A stretch of 64,000 nt of DNA, taken from Clostridium peptidivorans (lineage in GTDB: Bacteria; Bacillota; Clostridia; Clostridiales; Clostridiaceae). Below are positions 45,783 through 56,733 of the stretch, piece after piece (position 1 is the stretch's first letter; the number at the start of each line of letters is the position of its first letter). The stretch is taken from positions 179,201-243,200 of the forward strand of contig NZ_OAOD01000001.1 of assembly GCF_900205925.1 (NCBI RefSeq), written 5' to 3'. The translations under genes and the position numbers were made by a program. The notes beneath the pieces are model-generated. The model had not been told where the DNA came from. It made no database searches and saw only the letters and a list, made by a program, of their open reading frames with translations.

Positions 45783-47606
45783 TTAAGCTTTTCTTGCTGC
45801 TCTCTTTCTTTGTTCAGAATTTAATATCTTCTTTCTCATTCTTACATTTTTAGGAGTAACTTCAACAAGCTCATCAGAAGATATAAATTCTAGACACTGC
45901 TCTAATGACATAGGTACTATAGGAGTTAATTTTAATGCATCATCTGAGCCTGAAGATCTAGTATTTGAAAGATGCTTTTTCTTACATACATTTACATCAA
46001 TATCCTCAGATCTAGAACACTGTCCTGCAATCATACCAGCATAAACGTCTGTTCCTGCTCCTATAAACAAAGTTCCTCTTTCTTGAGCATTAAAAAGTCC
46101 ATAAGCTATTGCTGTACCTGTTTCAAATACTGTGAGTGATCCTCTTGATCTTTCGCTTATTTCTCCTTTATAAGGCTCAAAGCTATCAAAAACATGATTC
46201 ATTATTCCGTTACCCTTTGTATCTGTCATAAATTCATTTCTGAATCCTATAAGTCCTCTAGCAGGTATTTTAAATTCAAGTCTTGTATATCCATTTACAG
46301 CAGAAGTCATATTTACCATCTCTGCTTTTCTAGGTCCTAGCTTTTCCATAATAACGCCCATAAATTCTTCTGGTACATCAATGGTTAAGTATTCCATAGG
46401 CTCCATTTTCTTGCCATCTACTTCTTTAAATATTACTGTTGGCTTTGAAACTTGGAATTCATATCCTTCTCTTCTCATTGTTTCTATAAGTATAGATAAG
46501 TGAAGTTCTCCTCTTCCACTTACTTTAAATGACTCTGCAGTATCTGTTTCCTCTACTCTTAAACTTACATTAGTTTCAATTTCTTTCATAAGTCTATCTC
46601 TTAAATGTCTAGAAGTTACATATTCCCCATCTTGGCCTGCAAAAGGAGAATCATTAACCATAAAGTACATGCTAAGAGTCGGTTCATCTATTTCTACAAA
46701 TGCAATTGCTTCAGGTCTGCTGATATCTGCAACAGTTTCCCCTATATTTATATCAGGAATACCAGCAATAGCAACTATATCGCCAAGCATTGCTTCCTCT
46801 GTTTCTTCTCTCTTAAGTCCACTATACACATAAAGGCTACTTACTCTAACATTTTCAACTTTTCCATCTTTTCTTATAAGTGCTACTGTCTGATTTTTCT
46901 TGATAACTCCTCTTTCTATTTTTCCTATACCTATTCTTCCAACATACTCGCTAGAATCTATTGTAGTTACAAGCATTTGAAGAGGCTCATCTATATAACC
47001 TTCTGGTGCTTTTACATTTTTTATTATAGCATCAAATAAAGGCTCCATATTTGTACTTTCATCTTCCATTTCCTTTTTAGCTATTCCTTGTCTTGCAGAA
47101 CAATAAACTACAGGGAAATCTAACTGATCATCATTTGCTCCAAGCTCTACAAATAAGTCAAAAATTTCATCTAACACTTCTTCAGGTCTACCATTAGGTT
47201 TATCTATTTTGTTAATAACCACTAGAGGCTGAAGATTTAATTCCAATGCCTTTTTAAGTACAAACTTTGTTTGAGGCATAGCTCCTTCATAAGAGTCAAC
47301 AACCAAAAGAACGCTATCTACCATTTTAAGTACACGTTCAACTTCTCCACCAAAGTCCGCATGTCCTGGAGTATCAACTATATTTATCTTAGTACCATTG
47401 TAATTTACTGAAGTATTTTTTGATAATATAGTTATACCTCTTTCTTTTTCAAGATCATTTGAATCCATTACTCTTTCTTGAACTTTTTCGTTTTCTCTGA
47501 AAACATGACTTTGCTTAAGCATGGCATCTACTAAAGTAGTTTTACCATGGTCAACGTGAGCAATTATTGCTATATTTCTTATATCATTTCTAGTAAATAT
47601 TTTCAT
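45783..47606 (-). CDS. typA: ribosome-associated translational GTPase TypA/BipA
   Basis: 607 residues. The G domain opens [20 protein letters not shown], with [12 protein letters not shown] and [12 protein letters not shown]-like domains II, III and V follow, and the TypA-specific C-terminal domain has [20 protein letters not shown] and [11 protein letters not shown]. It acts in ribosome assembly and stress or cold adaptation. Ribosome binding site TTGGGGGAAAA. Confidence 0.97.
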   Translation of the reverse strand: MKIFTRNDIRNIAIIAHVDHGKTTLVDAMLKQSHVFRENEKVQERVMDSNDLEKERGITILSKNTSVNYNGTKINIVDTPGHADFGGEVERVLKMVDSVLLVVDSYEGAMPQTKFVLKKALELNLQPLVVINKIDKPNGRPEEVLDEIFDLFVELGANDDQLDFPVVYCSARQGIAKKEMEDESTNMEPLFDAIIKNVKAPEGYIDEPLQMLVTTIDSSEYVGRIGIGKIERGVIKKNQTVALIRKDGKVENVRVSSLYVYSGLKREETEEAMLGDIVAIAGIPDINIGETVADISRPEAIAFVEIDEPTLSMYFMVNDSPFAGQDGEYVTSRHLRDRLMKEIETNVSLRVEETDTAESFKVSGRGELHLSILIETMRREGYEFQVSKPTVIFKEVDGKKMEPMEYLTIDVPEEFMGVIMEKLGPRKAEMVNMTSAVNGYTRLEFKIPARGLIGFRNEFMTDTKGNGIMNHVFDSFEPYKGEISERSRGSLTVFETGTAIAYGLFNAQERGTLFIGAGTDVYAGMIAGQCSRSEDIDVNVCKKKHLSNTRSSGSDDALKLTPIVPMSLEQCLEFISSDELVEVTPKNVRMRKKILNSEQRKRAARKA

Positions 47607-47648
47607 ATATTTTCCCCCAATATATCTTCTTAAATTTTTTTCAAAAAA

Positions 47649-47672
47649 ATTGGATACATTTAAGTATCCAAT
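47649..47672 (-). terminator. terminator between rnjA and typA
   Basis: ATTGGATAC / GTATCCAAT 9-bp stem with a T7 run on the minus strand, about 115 bases after the rnjA stop codon and upstream of typA. Confidence 0.75.
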
Positions 47673-47787
47673 ATCTCCAACATATCTATTTTAATAGTAT
47701 AGTAATAAAAAGTCAACTTATGTAAAGTATTTTCGCTATTTCGACATTTAAACTAGAATTCGACTTTTCATTCAATAGTTAAATAAT

Positions 47788-49455
47788 TTAGATTTCCATA
47801 ATTATAGGAAGTATCATAGGTTTTCTCTTAGTCTTTTCATATAAGAATCCTCTAAGAGAATCTTTTATGCTAGACTTCATAGTAGCCCATTCTTTGATAT
47901 GTTTTTCTTCACATTGCCTTAATGCTTCTTTAACTACATTTCTTGCTTGCTCCATTAAATCTTCTGACTCTCTTACATATACAAATCCTCTTGAAATAAT
48001 ATCCGGACCTGCAATTACACTTCCAGATTCCTTTTCTATAGTTACTACAACTGTAAGTATTCCATCTTGAGATAAGTGCTTTCTATCTCTAAGTACAATA
48101 TTACCTACATCTCCTACTCCTAGACCATCTACAAATACTTGACCTGAAGTTACCATTCCATTTTTTCTTATACCATCTCTGCCTACTTCTATTACATCAC
48201 CGTTTTCTGGAATAACTACGCTACTCGCTGGTAAACCTAACTTTTGAGCTAGCTCTGAATGCTGTTTTAAATGTCTATATTCACCATGAACAGGCATGAA
48301 ATATCTTGGTTTTACCAAAGTATGCATTAACTTGAGTTCTTCTTGACAAGCATGGCCAGATACATGAATATCTGCTAAAGCCTCATATATTACCTCTGCT
48401 CCTTTTTTAAATAGCTGATTAATAACCCTTGATATAAGCTTTTCATTTCCTGGAATAGGTGAAGCAGATATTATAACCATATCTCCTGGTACTATATTTA
48501 CTTTTCTATGCTCTGAAGCAGCCATTCTTGATAAAGCAGCCATCGGCTCTCCTTGACTGCCTGTTGTTATTATTACTATTTTGTTACTTGGATATTTATT
48601 TATGGAATCTATATCTATAAGTATATCTTTAGGCGGATTAATGTATCCTAACTCCTTAGCAACTTCAACTATATTTTCCATACTTCTTCCTGAAACAGCA
48701 ACTTTTCTTCCATATTTATCTGCTGCATTCATTATTTGTTGAACCCTATGGATATTTGAAGCAAAAGTAGCAACTATTATTCTACCCTTTGCTGTAGCAA
48801 ATATACTTTCAAAGGCTTCCCCTACTGTGCTTTCAGACATTGTATAGCCTGGTCTTTCTACATTGGTACTATCAGCAAGCATAAGCAGCACGCCTTTTCT
48901 TCCAAGCTCTGCAAATCTATTTAAATCCGCTACACATCCATCGATTGGAGTAAAATCTATTTTAAAATCTCCTGTATGAAGAACAACACCTATAGGAGTG
49001 TGTACTGCAATTGCTACTGAATCTGCAATACTATGACTTGTTCTTATAAACTCTACAGATATATTAGTAAGTCTTACTATATCTTTAGCACTAATTCTCT
49101 TAAGCTCTACAGAATCTAAAAGATTGTGTTCTTTAAGCTTCGTTTCCACTATTCCAAGTGTAAGCTTTGTTCCATATACAGGTACATTTAACTCTCTTAA
49201 CACATATGGAAGAGCACCTATGTGATCTTCATGGCCATGAGTTAAGAATATTCCTCTAACTCTCTCTTTGTTTTTAATTAAATATGAGACATCAGGTATA
49301 ACTACATCTATTCCGAGCATTTCTTCATCCGGAAACTTAAGACCGCAATCTATAACCATTATGTCATTTTTATATTCTATAGCAGTTAAGTTTTTGCCAA
49401 TTTCATTAATTCCACCAAGCGGAATTATCTTTATCTTTTCTTTTTCTCTTCGCAT
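47788..49455 (-). CDS. rnj: ribonuclease J
   Basis: Dual endo- and 5'-to-3' exoribonuclease of mRNA turnover and rRNA maturation. 555 residues from ATG 49455, which has AAAGGAGGG upstream; a longer frame start at 49527 would overlap fur and has no ribosome binding site. Metallo-beta-lactamase motifs are LTHGHEDHIGALPYV, VLHTGDFKIDFTP and ISGHACQEE-like VSGHACQEELKLMH. The beta-CASP part is at about 215-380. The C-terminal domain is short. Confidence 0.95.
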   Translation of the reverse strand: MRREKEKIKIIPLGGINEIGKNLTAIEYKNDIMVIDCGLKFPDEEMLGIDVVIPDVSYLIKNKERVRGIFLTHGHEDHIGALPYVLRELNVPVYGTKLTLGIVETKLKEHNLLDSVELKRISAKDIVRLTNISVEFIRTSHSIADSVAIAVHTPIGVVLHTGDFKIDFTPIDGCVADLNRFAELGRKGVLLMLADSTNVERPGYTMSESTVGEAFESIFATAKGRIIVATFASNIHRVQQIMNAADKYGRKVAVSGRSMENIVEVAKELGYINPPKDILIDIDSINKYPSNKIVIITTGSQGEPMAALSRMAASEHRKVNIVPGDMVIISASPIPGNEKLISRVINQLFKKGAEVIYEALADIHVSGHACQEELKLMHTLVKPRYFMPVHGEYRHLKQHSELAQKLGLPASSVVIPENGDVIEVGRDGIRKNGMVTSGQVFVDGLGVGDVGNIVLRDRKHLSQDGILTVVVTIEKESGSVIAGPDIISRGFVYVRESEDLMEQARNVVKEALRQCEEKHIKEWATMKSSIKDSLRGFLYEKTKRKPMILPIIMEI

Positions 49456-49495
49456 TTTATCCCTCCTTTGTATTTTGTTTTTGTCTAATGGTTTT

Positions 49496-49948
49496 TTATT
49501 TTCTTGGGCATTCATTACATAATCCATAAAATTTCACACTATGATCCTCTATCTTAAAATTATATTTTTTTTCTATATTATCTTCTAATTCTTCTAAAAG
49601 GTCTCCCTGTACTTCTATAACCTTCCCACAATTTCTGCATATCAAATGATGGTGTTGATGATTTTCATCTTCATGTATCAATTCATATCTACTGCATCCA
49701 TCATTTAAATCCAGTTTTGAAAGTAAACCCATTTCCTCTAAAAGCATAACTGTTCTATATACAGTTGCGAGTCCTATTTCAGGGCATTCATCTTTAACTA
49801 AATTATATATTTCCTCAGTAGTTAAGTGACTACCCTCATTCTTTATTATAATTTCTACAATAGCTCTTCTCTGTGGAGTAAGCTTATATCCTTTTTCTTT
49901 TAAAACATTTTTTAAATTTTCCACATCTTCATAAGGAACCTTTGACAT
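49496..49948 (-). CDS. fur: Fur-family metalloregulator
   Basis: 150 residues. Winged-helix RRAIVEIIIKNEGSHLTTEE with recognition helix GLATVYRTVMLLEEMGLL, then the metal/dimer domain: HEDENHQHHHLICRNCGKVI and the second CxxC pair in LCNECPRK. The His-rich stretch and paired cysteines fit Fur or Zur as well as PerR; Fur is the most likely. Ribosome binding site GAGGTAATTTC. Confidence 0.88.
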   Translation of the reverse strand: MSKVPYEDVENLKNVLKEKGYKLTPQRRAIVEIIIKNEGSHLTTEEIYNLVKDECPEIGLATVYRTVMLLEEMGLLSKLDLNDGCSRYELIHEDENHQHHHLICRNCGKVIEVQGDLLEELEDNIEKKYNFKIEDHSVKFYGLCNECPRK

Positions 49949-50019
49949 GAAATTACCTCACTTTATTAACCCATATATTTAGGTGTTTACTTTAAATTAC
50001 CAAATTCAATTATAATTTT

Positions 50020-50047
50020 AAAAGCTATGTATTGGAACATAGCTTTT
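50020..50047. terminator. terminator between DUF1292 gene and fur
   Basis: AAAAGCTATGT / ACATAGCTTTT stem with a 6-base loop, 33 bases after the DUF1292 stop codon. Confidence 0.75.
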
Positions 50048-50048
50048 T

Positions 50049-50087
50049 CTTAAATATTAATTCAGCTCTTCCTTAAATATTAATTCA
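50049..50087. repeat. 16-base direct repeat at the 3' end of the DUF1292 gene
   Basis: CTTAAATATTAATTCA occurs at 50049-50064 and again at 50072-50087, the second copy spanning the stop codon of the gene at 50080. A small tandem duplication of the gene's tail. Confidence 0.7.
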
Positions 50088-50343
50088 AATCTTCATCATC
50101 AAATAATGCTTCATAAGCTTCTACTACAATAGCAAATTCATCTTCATCATCTACTGTAACAAGTAAATCATTTCCATCTTCATCTTTGTCTATTCTAAGT
50201 GCTACAGCTTCATCTGTGTCTTCATCCTTTGGCACTACAATTACATACTCTTTGTCTTCAATATCTAATTTTGTAATAACCTCAAATTCTATTTCTTCAC
50301 CGTTTTCATCTGTAAGAACAATATTTGTTATATCATTTTCCAT
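50080..50343 (-). CDS. DUF1292 family protein
   Basis: 87 residues, very acidic. It reads MENDITNIVLTDENGEEIEF, VITKLDIEDKEYVIVVPKDED and ends VEAYEALFDDEDLN, the DUF1292 pattern. ATG at 50343 has AGAGGTG upstream; a longer frame start at 50361 does not. It lies in the ireB-ruvX-DUF1292 run found across Firmicutes. Function unknown. Confidence 0.85.
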   Translation of the reverse strand: MENDITNIVLTDENGEEIEFEVITKLDIEDKEYVIVVPKDEDTDEAVALRIDKDEDGNDLLVTVDDEDEFAIVVEAYEALFDDEDLN

Positions 50344-50379
50344 AATATACACCTCTTTCAATTTATTTTTAATTTATTT

Positions 50380-50787
50380 TTAAATACTATCTAAATACCC
50401 CTGTAGTATATATGTTGCCGCAACTTTATCCACTAATTTTTTTCTTTTACTTCTTGATAAATCTGCTTCTAACATAACTCTATGAGCTGCTACAGTGGTT
50501 AATCTTTCATCCCACATTATTATCTCTAAATTTAAAGCTTCTTTTAACTTATCACAAAACGCTACAACCTTTTCACTTTGTGGTCCTAGTGTTCCATTCA
50601 TATTTTTAGGTAAGCCTGATACTATCTTTTCTACTCCATATTCTTCACAAATCTTTTTTAACTCTTCAATATCTATTTGCTCAGTTTTTCTACGTATAGT
50701 TGTAATTCCTTGTGCGGTAAATCCCAATGGATCACTTAAGGCCACCCCTATAGTTCTATCTCCTACATCTAGTCCAAGTATTCTCAT
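50380..50787 (-). CDS. ruvX: Holliday junction resolvase-like RuvX/YqgF
   Basis: 135 residues. RNase H-like fold: [20 protein letters not shown] with the catalytic Asp, [27 protein letters not shown] and a closing [15 protein letters not shown]. Implicated in 16S rRNA 5' processing and possibly junction resolution. Ribosome binding site AAAGGAG. Confidence 0.94.
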   Translation of the reverse strand: MRILGLDVGDRTIGVALSDPLGFTAQGITTIRRKTEQIDIEELKKICEEYGVEKIVSGLPKNMNGTLGPQSEKVVAFCDKLKEALNLEIIMWDERLTTVAAHRVMLEADLSRSKRKKLVDKVAATYILQGYLDSI

Positions 50788-50822
50788 AAATTTCTCCTTT
50801 TAATATACTTCTTTTTAAAAAT

Positions 50823-50845
50823 AAAAATGCCCTAAGGGCATTTTT
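50823..50845 (-). terminator. hairpin after ireB
   Basis: AAAAATGCCC / GGGCATTTTT 10-bp stem with a 3-base loop, overlapping the ireB stop codon. Confidence 0.8.
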
Positions 50846-51095
50846 ATTTTATACCTAAATAGGTTTTTAAAACTTCTTCTAAGATTTCATCCCTTTCAAG
50901 TTTTCTAACTAGAGCCCTTGCACCATTATAGTTAGTTATATAGGTAGGATCACCGGATATTAAGTATCCCACCATTTGATTTACAGGGTTATAACCTTTT
51001 TCTTTAAGGGCACCATACACCTGTGTCAAAATTTCCTTGGTTAAATCTTCTCTGTTCCTGATCACATCAAATTGAATGGTGTTATCATTCCCCAT
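50844..51095 (-). CDS. ireB: IreB family (UPF0297) regulatory phosphoprotein
   Basis: 83 residues. The family pattern reads [60 protein letters not shown] and [18 protein letters not shown]. In Enterococcus IreB is the substrate of the IreK Ser/Thr kinase and influences cephalosporin resistance; the role here is inferred. It lies between alaS and ruvX as in most Firmicutes. Confidence 0.93.
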   Translation of the reverse strand: MGNDNTIQFDVIRNREDLTKEILTQVYGALKEKGYNPVNQMVGYLISGDPTYITNYNGARALVRKLERDEILEEVLKTYLGIK

Positions 51096-51176
51096 TTTTC
51101 TTCACCCCACTTAAGTAAAAAGTTTATATTTTATTACTCGTATATTTATTATAAAACATAATGCATAAAATGTATA

Positions 51177-53816
51177 CTATTTTGCTAAATTTGCCACTAT
51201 AGTTTCTACTGAACCTATAGCTTCTTCTAGTTTTTCAGGTAATTTACCACCAGCTTGAGCCATGTCTGGTCTTCCGCCGCCGCCGCCGCCAGCAACAGAA
51301 GCTACTTCTTTTATTATCTTTCCACAATGTATTCCCTTAGCTATTACATCTTTAGTTGCCATAGCCACAAATTGCACTTTTTCATCTGCATTACTTCCAA
51401 GAACCACTACGCCTGATTCAATCTTACTACGTAATTTGTCAGCTAAATCTCTTAATGCATTAGCATCTACTCCATTTAATGCACCTGTAACTACCTTTAT
51501 TCCATTTACTTCTTTTACATTGTTTAGTATTTCATCCTCTGATCCACTAGCAAGCTTTGATTTTAACTCTAGTATTTCTTTATCCTTGTTCTTCATTTCA
51601 GTTAATTGAGAACTAATTTTACTTAAAATTTCTCTTTCAGAAGTTTTAAGTAATGCTGCTGCTTCTTTTAATGTCTTTTCTTTTTCTTCAACATACTTTA
51701 TAGCATTTAATCCTGTAACGGCTTCAATTCTTCTTATACCTGCAGCTACACCACTTTCAGATATAATTTTAAATAATCCTATTTCTCCAGAATTAGTTAC
51801 GTGAGTTCCTCCGCAAAGTTCCTTGCTAAAGTCACCTACATTTACTACTCTTACATCTTCTGCATACTTATCATCAAATAATGCTGTGGCACCACTTTTC
51901 TTAGCATCTTCTATAGACATAACTTCAGTATTAACAGTATTAACATTCATTACATTTTTATTTACTAAAGTTTCTACTTCTTTAACTTCTTCTTCAGTTA
52001 AGCCTTGAAAATGACTGAAGTCAAATCTCAATCTTTCATTATCCACATAAGAACCAGCTTGCTGTATGTGTTCTCCTAATATTTTTCTTAAAGAAGCATG
52101 TAAAATATGTGTGGCAGTATGATTTTTTGTTATATTATTTCTTCTTGGCTCATTTACTATTAAGGTAACTGTATCTTCTTTTAGTATTTCCCCTTTTGTA
52201 ATTTTTATGAAATGTAATATCTTTCCGCCTACATTTTTTTTGCAATTTAAAACTTCTCCTGTAAATCCTTTGCCTTCAATGATACCTATATCTCCAACTT
52301 GACCTCCCATTTCAGGATAAAAAGAAGTTTTATTTACAACAAGTACTCCTTCCTCTCCTTTTTTAAGAGAACTTACCATTTCCTCATCTTTTATAAGAAG
52401 TAAAACTTCCGCTTCTTCCTTTAAGGAGCTGTAGCCAGTAAACTCAGTGTTTAATTCCTTTGGAAGCTTATTTAATATAGTATCTTCTGCTCCCATGTAA
52501 TTACTTTCTCCTCTAGCAGCTCTTGCTCTTTCTCTTTGTTCCTTCATTTCCTTATTAAATCCATCTATATCTATAGCTATTTCTTTTTCTTCTAATATTT
52601 CTGCTGTAAGTTCTAGAGGGAAGCCATAAGTATCATATAATTTAAAAGCTTTATCACCAGCAAGAACTTTTTCTCCCTTTTTACTTAACTCATCTATATA
52701 TTCATTTAATATATCTATACCTGAATCTATAGTTTCAGAAAATCTTTCTTCTTCAAGCTTTATAACTTTCTTTAAATATTCTTCTTTATCCTTTAATTCT
52801 GGATAAGCCTTATAAGAATTTTCTATTACTACATCACATATTTTATAAAGAAATGTTTCTTTAATTCCAAGAAGTCTTCCATGTCTTGCTGCTCTTCTTA
52901 AGAGTCTTCTTAAAACATATCCTCTTCCTTCATTAGATGGTAAAATTCCATCTGATATCATAAATGTAACACTTCTTATATGGTCAGTGATTAATCTTAA
53001 AGATATATCCTGTACTTTGTCTTTTCCATAAGTTGCACCTGCAGCTTCACTAACCTTATCTAAAATAGCTCTTATTGTATCTACTTCAAATATGCTGTTA
53101 ACACCCTGCATTATAGTTGCCATTCTTTCAAGTCCCATACCTGTATCTATATTAGGACTAGCCAGTTTATTATAGTTTCCATTTTCATCTTTATCAAATT
53201 GAGTAAATACTAAATTCCAAAATTCAACTATTCTATCTTCTTCTGCTGCCTGTAAAAATTCTTCTACAGTATTTACCTTTCCTTCTCCTCTATCAAAATG
53301 TATTTCAGAGCAAGGTCCACAAGGTCCCTGACCTATTTCCCAGAAGTTATCTTCTTTTCCTAGTCTAAATATTCTACTTGCATCTATATCAGTGGTTTTA
53401 GTCCATATATCATAGGCTTCATTATCATCTAAATATATAGTTACATATAACTTATCCTTTGGAACATTTAAAACCTTTGTTATAAGTTCCCATGCCCATG
53501 GAATAACTTCTCCTTTAAAATAATCTCCAAAAGAAAAGTTTCCAAGCATCTCAAAGAATGTACCATGTCTTGCTGTCTTACCTACATTTTCAATATCCCC
53601 TGTTCTTATGCACTTTTGGCAAGTTGTAACCCTATTTCTAGGTGGAATTTGAACTCCTGTAAAGTAAGGCTTTAGTGGTGCCATACCTGCATTTATTAAA
53701 AGTAAACTTTTATCATTTTGAGGTACTAAAGGAAAACTCGCTAATCTTAAATGTTCCTTTCCCTCAAAGAAACTTAAATACGCTTCTCTAATTTCATTTA
53801 ATCCCATTTTATTCAT
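51177..53816 (-). CDS. alaS: alanyl-tRNA synthetase
   Basis: Charges tRNA-Ala. 879 residues, full length. The class II aminoacylation domain begins [20 protein letters not shown] with motif 2 region [17 protein letters not shown] and [19 protein letters not shown]. The editing domain carries [11 protein letters not shown] and CGGTHV zinc motifs. The C-Ala domain ends with a run of six glycines ([17 protein letters not shown]). It has its own promoter and T-box leader. Confidence 0.98.
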   Translation of the reverse strand: MNKMGLNEIREAYLSFFEGKEHLRLASFPLVPQNDKSLLLINAGMAPLKPYFTGVQIPPRNRVTTCQKCIRTGDIENVGKTARHGTFFEMLGNFSFGDYFKGEVIPWAWELITKVLNVPKDKLYVTIYLDDNEAYDIWTKTTDIDASRIFRLGKEDNFWEIGQGPCGPCSEIHFDRGEGKVNTVEEFLQAAEEDRIVEFWNLVFTQFDKDENGNYNKLASPNIDTGMGLERMATIMQGVNSIFEVDTIRAILDKVSEAAGATYGKDKVQDISLRLITDHIRSVTFMISDGILPSNEGRGYVLRRLLRRAARHGRLLGIKETFLYKICDVVIENSYKAYPELKDKEEYLKKVIKLEEERFSETIDSGIDILNEYIDELSKKGEKVLAGDKAFKLYDTYGFPLELTAEILEEKEIAIDIDGFNKEMKEQRERARAARGESNYMGAEDTILNKLPKELNTEFTGYSSLKEEAEVLLLIKDEEMVSSLKKGEEGVLVVNKTSFYPEMGGQVGDIGIIEGKGFTGEVLNCKKNVGGKILHFIKITKGEILKEDTVTLIVNEPRRNNITKNHTATHILHASLRKILGEHIQQAGSYVDNERLRFDFSHFQGLTEEEVKEVETLVNKNVMNVNTVNTEVMSIEDAKKSGATALFDDKYAEDVRVVNVGDFSKELCGGTHVTNSGEIGLFKIISESGVAAGIRRIEAVTGLNAIKYVEEKEKTLKEAAALLKTSEREILSKISSQLTEMKNKDKEILELKSKLASGSEDEILNNVKEVNGIKVVTGALNGVDANALRDLADKLRSKIESGVVVLGSNADEKVQFVAMATKDVIAKGIHCGKIIKEVASVAGGGGGGRPDMAQAGGKLPEKLEEAIGSVETIVANLAK

Positions 53817-53874
53817 ATAAACTTCATTCCTTTCTTTGAATGTTTTAAATAATATACTAAAATCAAGGCAAATA

Positions 53875-54066
53875 AAAAAAGCTCTAGTCTCCTACAAGGG
53901 ACGAAAGCTTTCCGTGGTACCACCCTAATTATATAAGTCATATAACTTATATCTCTCAATATAATAAAGGCTCCAAAACAGCTTCAATACTTATACTAAG
54001 AAGTTTTCACCAGCCACTTCCTCTCTTAATAGTAAAATAGTATTTACTCATTTTTTTCATAGCCAA
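53875..54066 (-). promoter_or_regulatory. T-box riboswitch of alaS
   Basis: Tandem signals on the minus strand: Stem I region with AGAGAGGAAGTGGCTGG (about 54015), a probable specifier codon GCT at 53980-53982 followed by G, and the T-box/antiterminator AGGGTGGTACCACGGAAAGC (about 53906-53927). The terminator hairpin GCTTTCGTCCCTTG with its partner and seven Ts is at 53875-53913. Uncharged tRNA-Ala should favour the antiterminator and alaS expression. Confidence 0.92.
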
Positions 54067-54085
54067 AATATTCATTTTTATAAAA

Positions 54086-54114
54086 ATTATAAATTAAAAA
54101 ATATTAAATGTCAA
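54086..54114 (-). promoter_or_regulatory. sigma-A promoter of alaS
   Basis: Perfect consensus on the minus strand: TTGACA (54109-54114), 17-base spacer, TATAAT (54086-54091). Transcription should start near 54079, just before T-box Stem I. Confidence 0.85.
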
Positions 54115-54274
54115 CGTTTTAGTCACTGTTTGAGATAAATTCACAGATTTATATCATAAAAATTTAAGTTAAAACTATTGTAAAATCAGATGTTTTATAT
54201 TAGTATAAATATCGCTGCGTAAATTTAAAATGGACTTATAAACTATTAAATAAGCTTAAATCAAGGAGGACAAT

Positions 54275-55648
54275 ATGACAGAAATAACTAAAGATAAAGA
54301 AATGAATAGATACTCTCTTAAAAATTTCCTTAAATTTTTGATACCATCACTAATAGGTATATTATTATTTATGACACCTATTACATTAGGTGAAGAAGTT
54401 ACAATACCTGTTGCATTTTTTTCTAAAAATGTACAAACCTTATTAGAAGGATATTTACCACTAATAATGACAGTTCTTATAACAGTTTCATCTTTAATTA
54501 CTATAATGACAAAAGTATTTAAACCAAAATTTATAATAAATAACGGCTATCTAAAGAACCTTTTTGATGTGAGCCATGTTTGGTTTGCAACTAGAATTGT
54601 TGGTATGGTTATTGTACTAGCTACTTTCTTTAAGATAGGAAGTGGTGCTATATACTCTGATAATACTGGAGGACTTTTGTTATATAATCTTCTTCCTATA
54701 TTATTTGCAGTGTTTTTATTTGCCGGCTTATTACTACCTTTAATATTGGACTTTGGATTACTTGAGTTTTTCGGAGCCTTGCTTACTAAAGTCATGAGAC
54801 CTGTTTTCAATTTACCTGGTCGTTCCTCAGTAGACTGTATAGCCTCTTGGCTTGGAGACGGAACTATAGGTGTCCTTTTAACAAGCAAGCAATATGAAGA
54901 TGGATATTATTCTTCTAGAGAAGCCGCTATAATAGGTACTTCTTTCTCAGCAGTATCTATAACCTTTTCCTTAGTAGTTATTTCTCAAGTTGGCCTTGGA
55001 CATATGTTTATGCCATTTTACCTTATAGTAACTTTCTCTGGTTTAATAGCTGCGTTCGTTGTTCCAAGAATACCTCCTCTTTCTAGAAAACCTGACTCTT
55101 ACTACAATAATAATAAGAGAGCTGCAAGTGAAATCATTCCTGATGGACATTCCTCTCTTAGTTGGGGGCTTTCTCAAGCTGTAGAAAGAGCTGAGCAAAA
55201 TAATGATATAAAGAAATTTTTCATAGATGGCTTAAAGAATGTTTTTGATATGTGGTTTGGAGTAACTCCAGTAGTTATGGCTTTAGGTACACTAGCCTTA
55301 ATAGTTGCTGAATACACACCTGTATTTAACTTACTTGGAATGCCTTTTATTCCACTACTTAAACTTTTAGGACTTCCTGAAGCCTCTACCGCCGCTTCTA
55401 CACTAGTGGTTGGTTTTGCGGATATGTTTCTACCTTCTGTTATAGCTGCAGGCAGCATTAAAAGTGAACTTACCCGTTTTGTAATTGCTGCTGTATCTGT
55501 AACTCAGCTTATATATATGTCTGAAGTTGGCGGGCTATTAATAGGCTCTAAAATACCCGTTAATTTTAAAGAGTTATTTATAATTTTCATAGAAAGAACC
55601 TTAGTAACTCTACCAATTATAACTTTATTTGCACATTTTTTATTCTAA
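54275..55648 (+). CDS. YjiH family membrane transporter-like protein
   Basis: 457 residues, plus strand. About ten membrane segments, including FLIPSLIGILLFMTPITLG at the start. Contains two nucleoside-recognition (Gate) type blocks around PVFNLPGRSSVDCIASWLGD and SAVSITFSLVVIS, and a C-terminal half with ASTAASTLVVGFADMFLPSV. YjiH proteins are related to spore maturation SpmA/B and nucleoside transporters; substrate unknown. AAGGAGGAC precedes the ATG. Monocistronic and divergent from alaS. Confidence 0.85.
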   Translation: MTEITKDKEMNRYSLKNFLKFLIPSLIGILLFMTPITLGEEVTIPVAFFSKNVQTLLEGYLPLIMTVLITVSSLITIMTKVFKPKFIINNGYLKNLFDVSHVWFATRIVGMVIVLATFFKIGSGAIYSDNTGGLLLYNLLPILFAVFLFAGLLLPLILDFGLLEFFGALLTKVMRPVFNLPGRSSVDCIASWLGDGTIGVLLTSKQYEDGYYSSREAAIIGTSFSAVSITFSLVVISQVGLGHMFMPFYLIVTFSGLIAAFVVPRIPPLSRKPDSYYNNNKRAASEIIPDGHSSLSWGLSQAVERAEQNNDIKKFFIDGLKNVFDMWFGVTPVVMALGTLALIVAEYTPVFNLLGMPFIPLLKLLGLPEASTAASTLVVGFADMFLPSVIAAGSIKSELTRFVIAAVSVTQLIYMSEVGGLLIGSKIPVNFKELFIIFIERTLVTLPIITLFAHFLF

Positions 55649-55650
55649 TA

Positions 55651-55694
55651 AAAAATACCCTAGAAACAAATAGATTTGTTTCTAGGGCATTTTT
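55651..55694. terminator. bidirectional terminator after the YjiH gene
   Basis: AAAAATaCCCTAGAAACAAA / TTTGTTTCTAGGGcATTTTT, near-perfect 20-bp arms with a 4-base loop. It serves the convergent genes on either side. A further nested GCCAC / GTGGC hairpin lies at about 55708-55738. Confidence 0.85.
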
Positions 55695-55740
55695 CACTTT
55701 GAACTTGCCACTTGCCATGTGGATGGCACTTAGGTGGCAC

Positions 55741-56529
55741 TTATTTATAGCTGTCAAAGCCAAACCATTTTATAGAAAGCTTTGATAATGTACCATCTTT
55801 TTTCATATCGTCTACTATCTTATCTATTGCTTCTCGTAACTCTTTATCCTCTTTTCTATAGCCAATGCCCATAGGTTCTTCACTTATTATTCCTTTTAAC
55901 ACTTCATATTCTCCTGGTTTTTTAGTAGTATAATATCCACCAACCTGAGCATCCATAACTACTGCATCTACTCTTCCATTGGATAATTCATAAAAGGCTT
56001 CAGTTATTTTATCATACTTCTTTAACTCTTTTACTCCTTTTATAGTTGAGGCCACATTTTCTCCTGTAGTTCCAAGCTGACACGCAAGTACCTTTCCTTG
56101 TAAATCCTCTACGCCCTTAATGCTTTTATTTCCTTTTTTAACTGCTAGCACTTGGCCGCCCATTATGTACGGTTTTGAAAAATCTATGGACTCTTTTCTC
56201 TTATCCGTTATACTAATTCCTGCTATGGCTACATCAAACTTCTTAGCATTAAGAGCCATTATTAATCCACTAAAATCAACTACAAAAAATTCAGTTGTTA
56301 CACCTAATCTCTTTCCTACTTCATTGGCAAAATCCACATCAAATCCTACTAGATTCTTATTTTTATCTCTAAACTCCATTGGGGGATATCCTTCTTCAAT
56401 TCCCACCACTAGTTTCTTTGACTTTTTAATACTTTCCATAGTACTCAAATTTTCCTCTTTTTTACCGCAGCCTGCAAATACAGTTACAATAAAAAATAAG
56501 GGAATAAGAATTTTAACAATTTTTTTCAT
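55741..56529 (-). CDS. amino-acid ABC transporter substrate-binding lipoprotein (orphan)
   Basis: 262 residues. Lipoprotein signal IVKILIPLFFIVTVFAGCG with lipobox Cys at about 20. Family 3 solute-binding fold: KLVVGIEEGYPPMEFRDKN, LVGFDVDFANEVGKRLGV, DVAIAGISITDKRKESIDFS, and a closing GTLSKLSIKWFG. Ligand-site Arg and Asp in ITDKR and VDAVVMD fit polar amino acids. No permease or ATPase is adjacent, so it must use a transporter encoded elsewhere. Ribosome binding site AAGGGGG. Confidence 0.9.
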   Translation of the reverse strand: MKKIVKILIPLFFIVTVFAGCGKKEENLSTMESIKKSKKLVVGIEEGYPPMEFRDKNKNLVGFDVDFANEVGKRLGVTTEFFVVDFSGLIMALNAKKFDVAIAGISITDKRKESIDFSKPYIMGGQVLAVKKGNKSIKGVEDLQGKVLACQLGTTGENVASTIKGVKELKKYDKITEAFYELSNGRVDAVVMDAQVGGYYTTKKPGEYEVLKGIISEEPMGIGYRKEDKELREAIDKIVDDMKKDGTLSKLSIKWFGFDSYK

Positions 56530-56688
56530 AAAAAAATCCCCCTTAATTTATATTTAAATATTCACTTATGAATATTTATACAAACACATTTTTTAATTTG
56601 TAGAGTGCTAAAGTAAATTAATCTTTTATAATTATAGTTAAGTATCTATAATTATTCAATGTTTTTTTAAATATTCTTTACAAAAAAT

Positions 56689-56714
56689 ATAGAGTCCTTT
56701 TTAATAGACTCTAT
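56689..56714 (-). terminator. terminator downstream of the AI-2E gene
   Basis: ATAGAGTC / GACTCTAT stem with a T-run on the minus strand, about 80 bases after the stop codon at 56797. Confidence 0.65.
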
Positions 56715-56733
56715 GTAACTCTATAACTATATA

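Noticed and set aside
46605..47039. 144-codon plus-strand ORF opposite typA.
   Set aside because: Shadow of typA, rich in Ser/Ile/Tyr/Cys as expected from antisense of AT-rich coding DNA.
54130..54206. Promoters for the YjiH-type gene (TTGAGA-16-TATCAT at 54130-54157; TTGTAA-17-TAGTAT at 54178-54206).
   Set aside because: Both are poor matches in AT-rich sequence; I could not choose between them.
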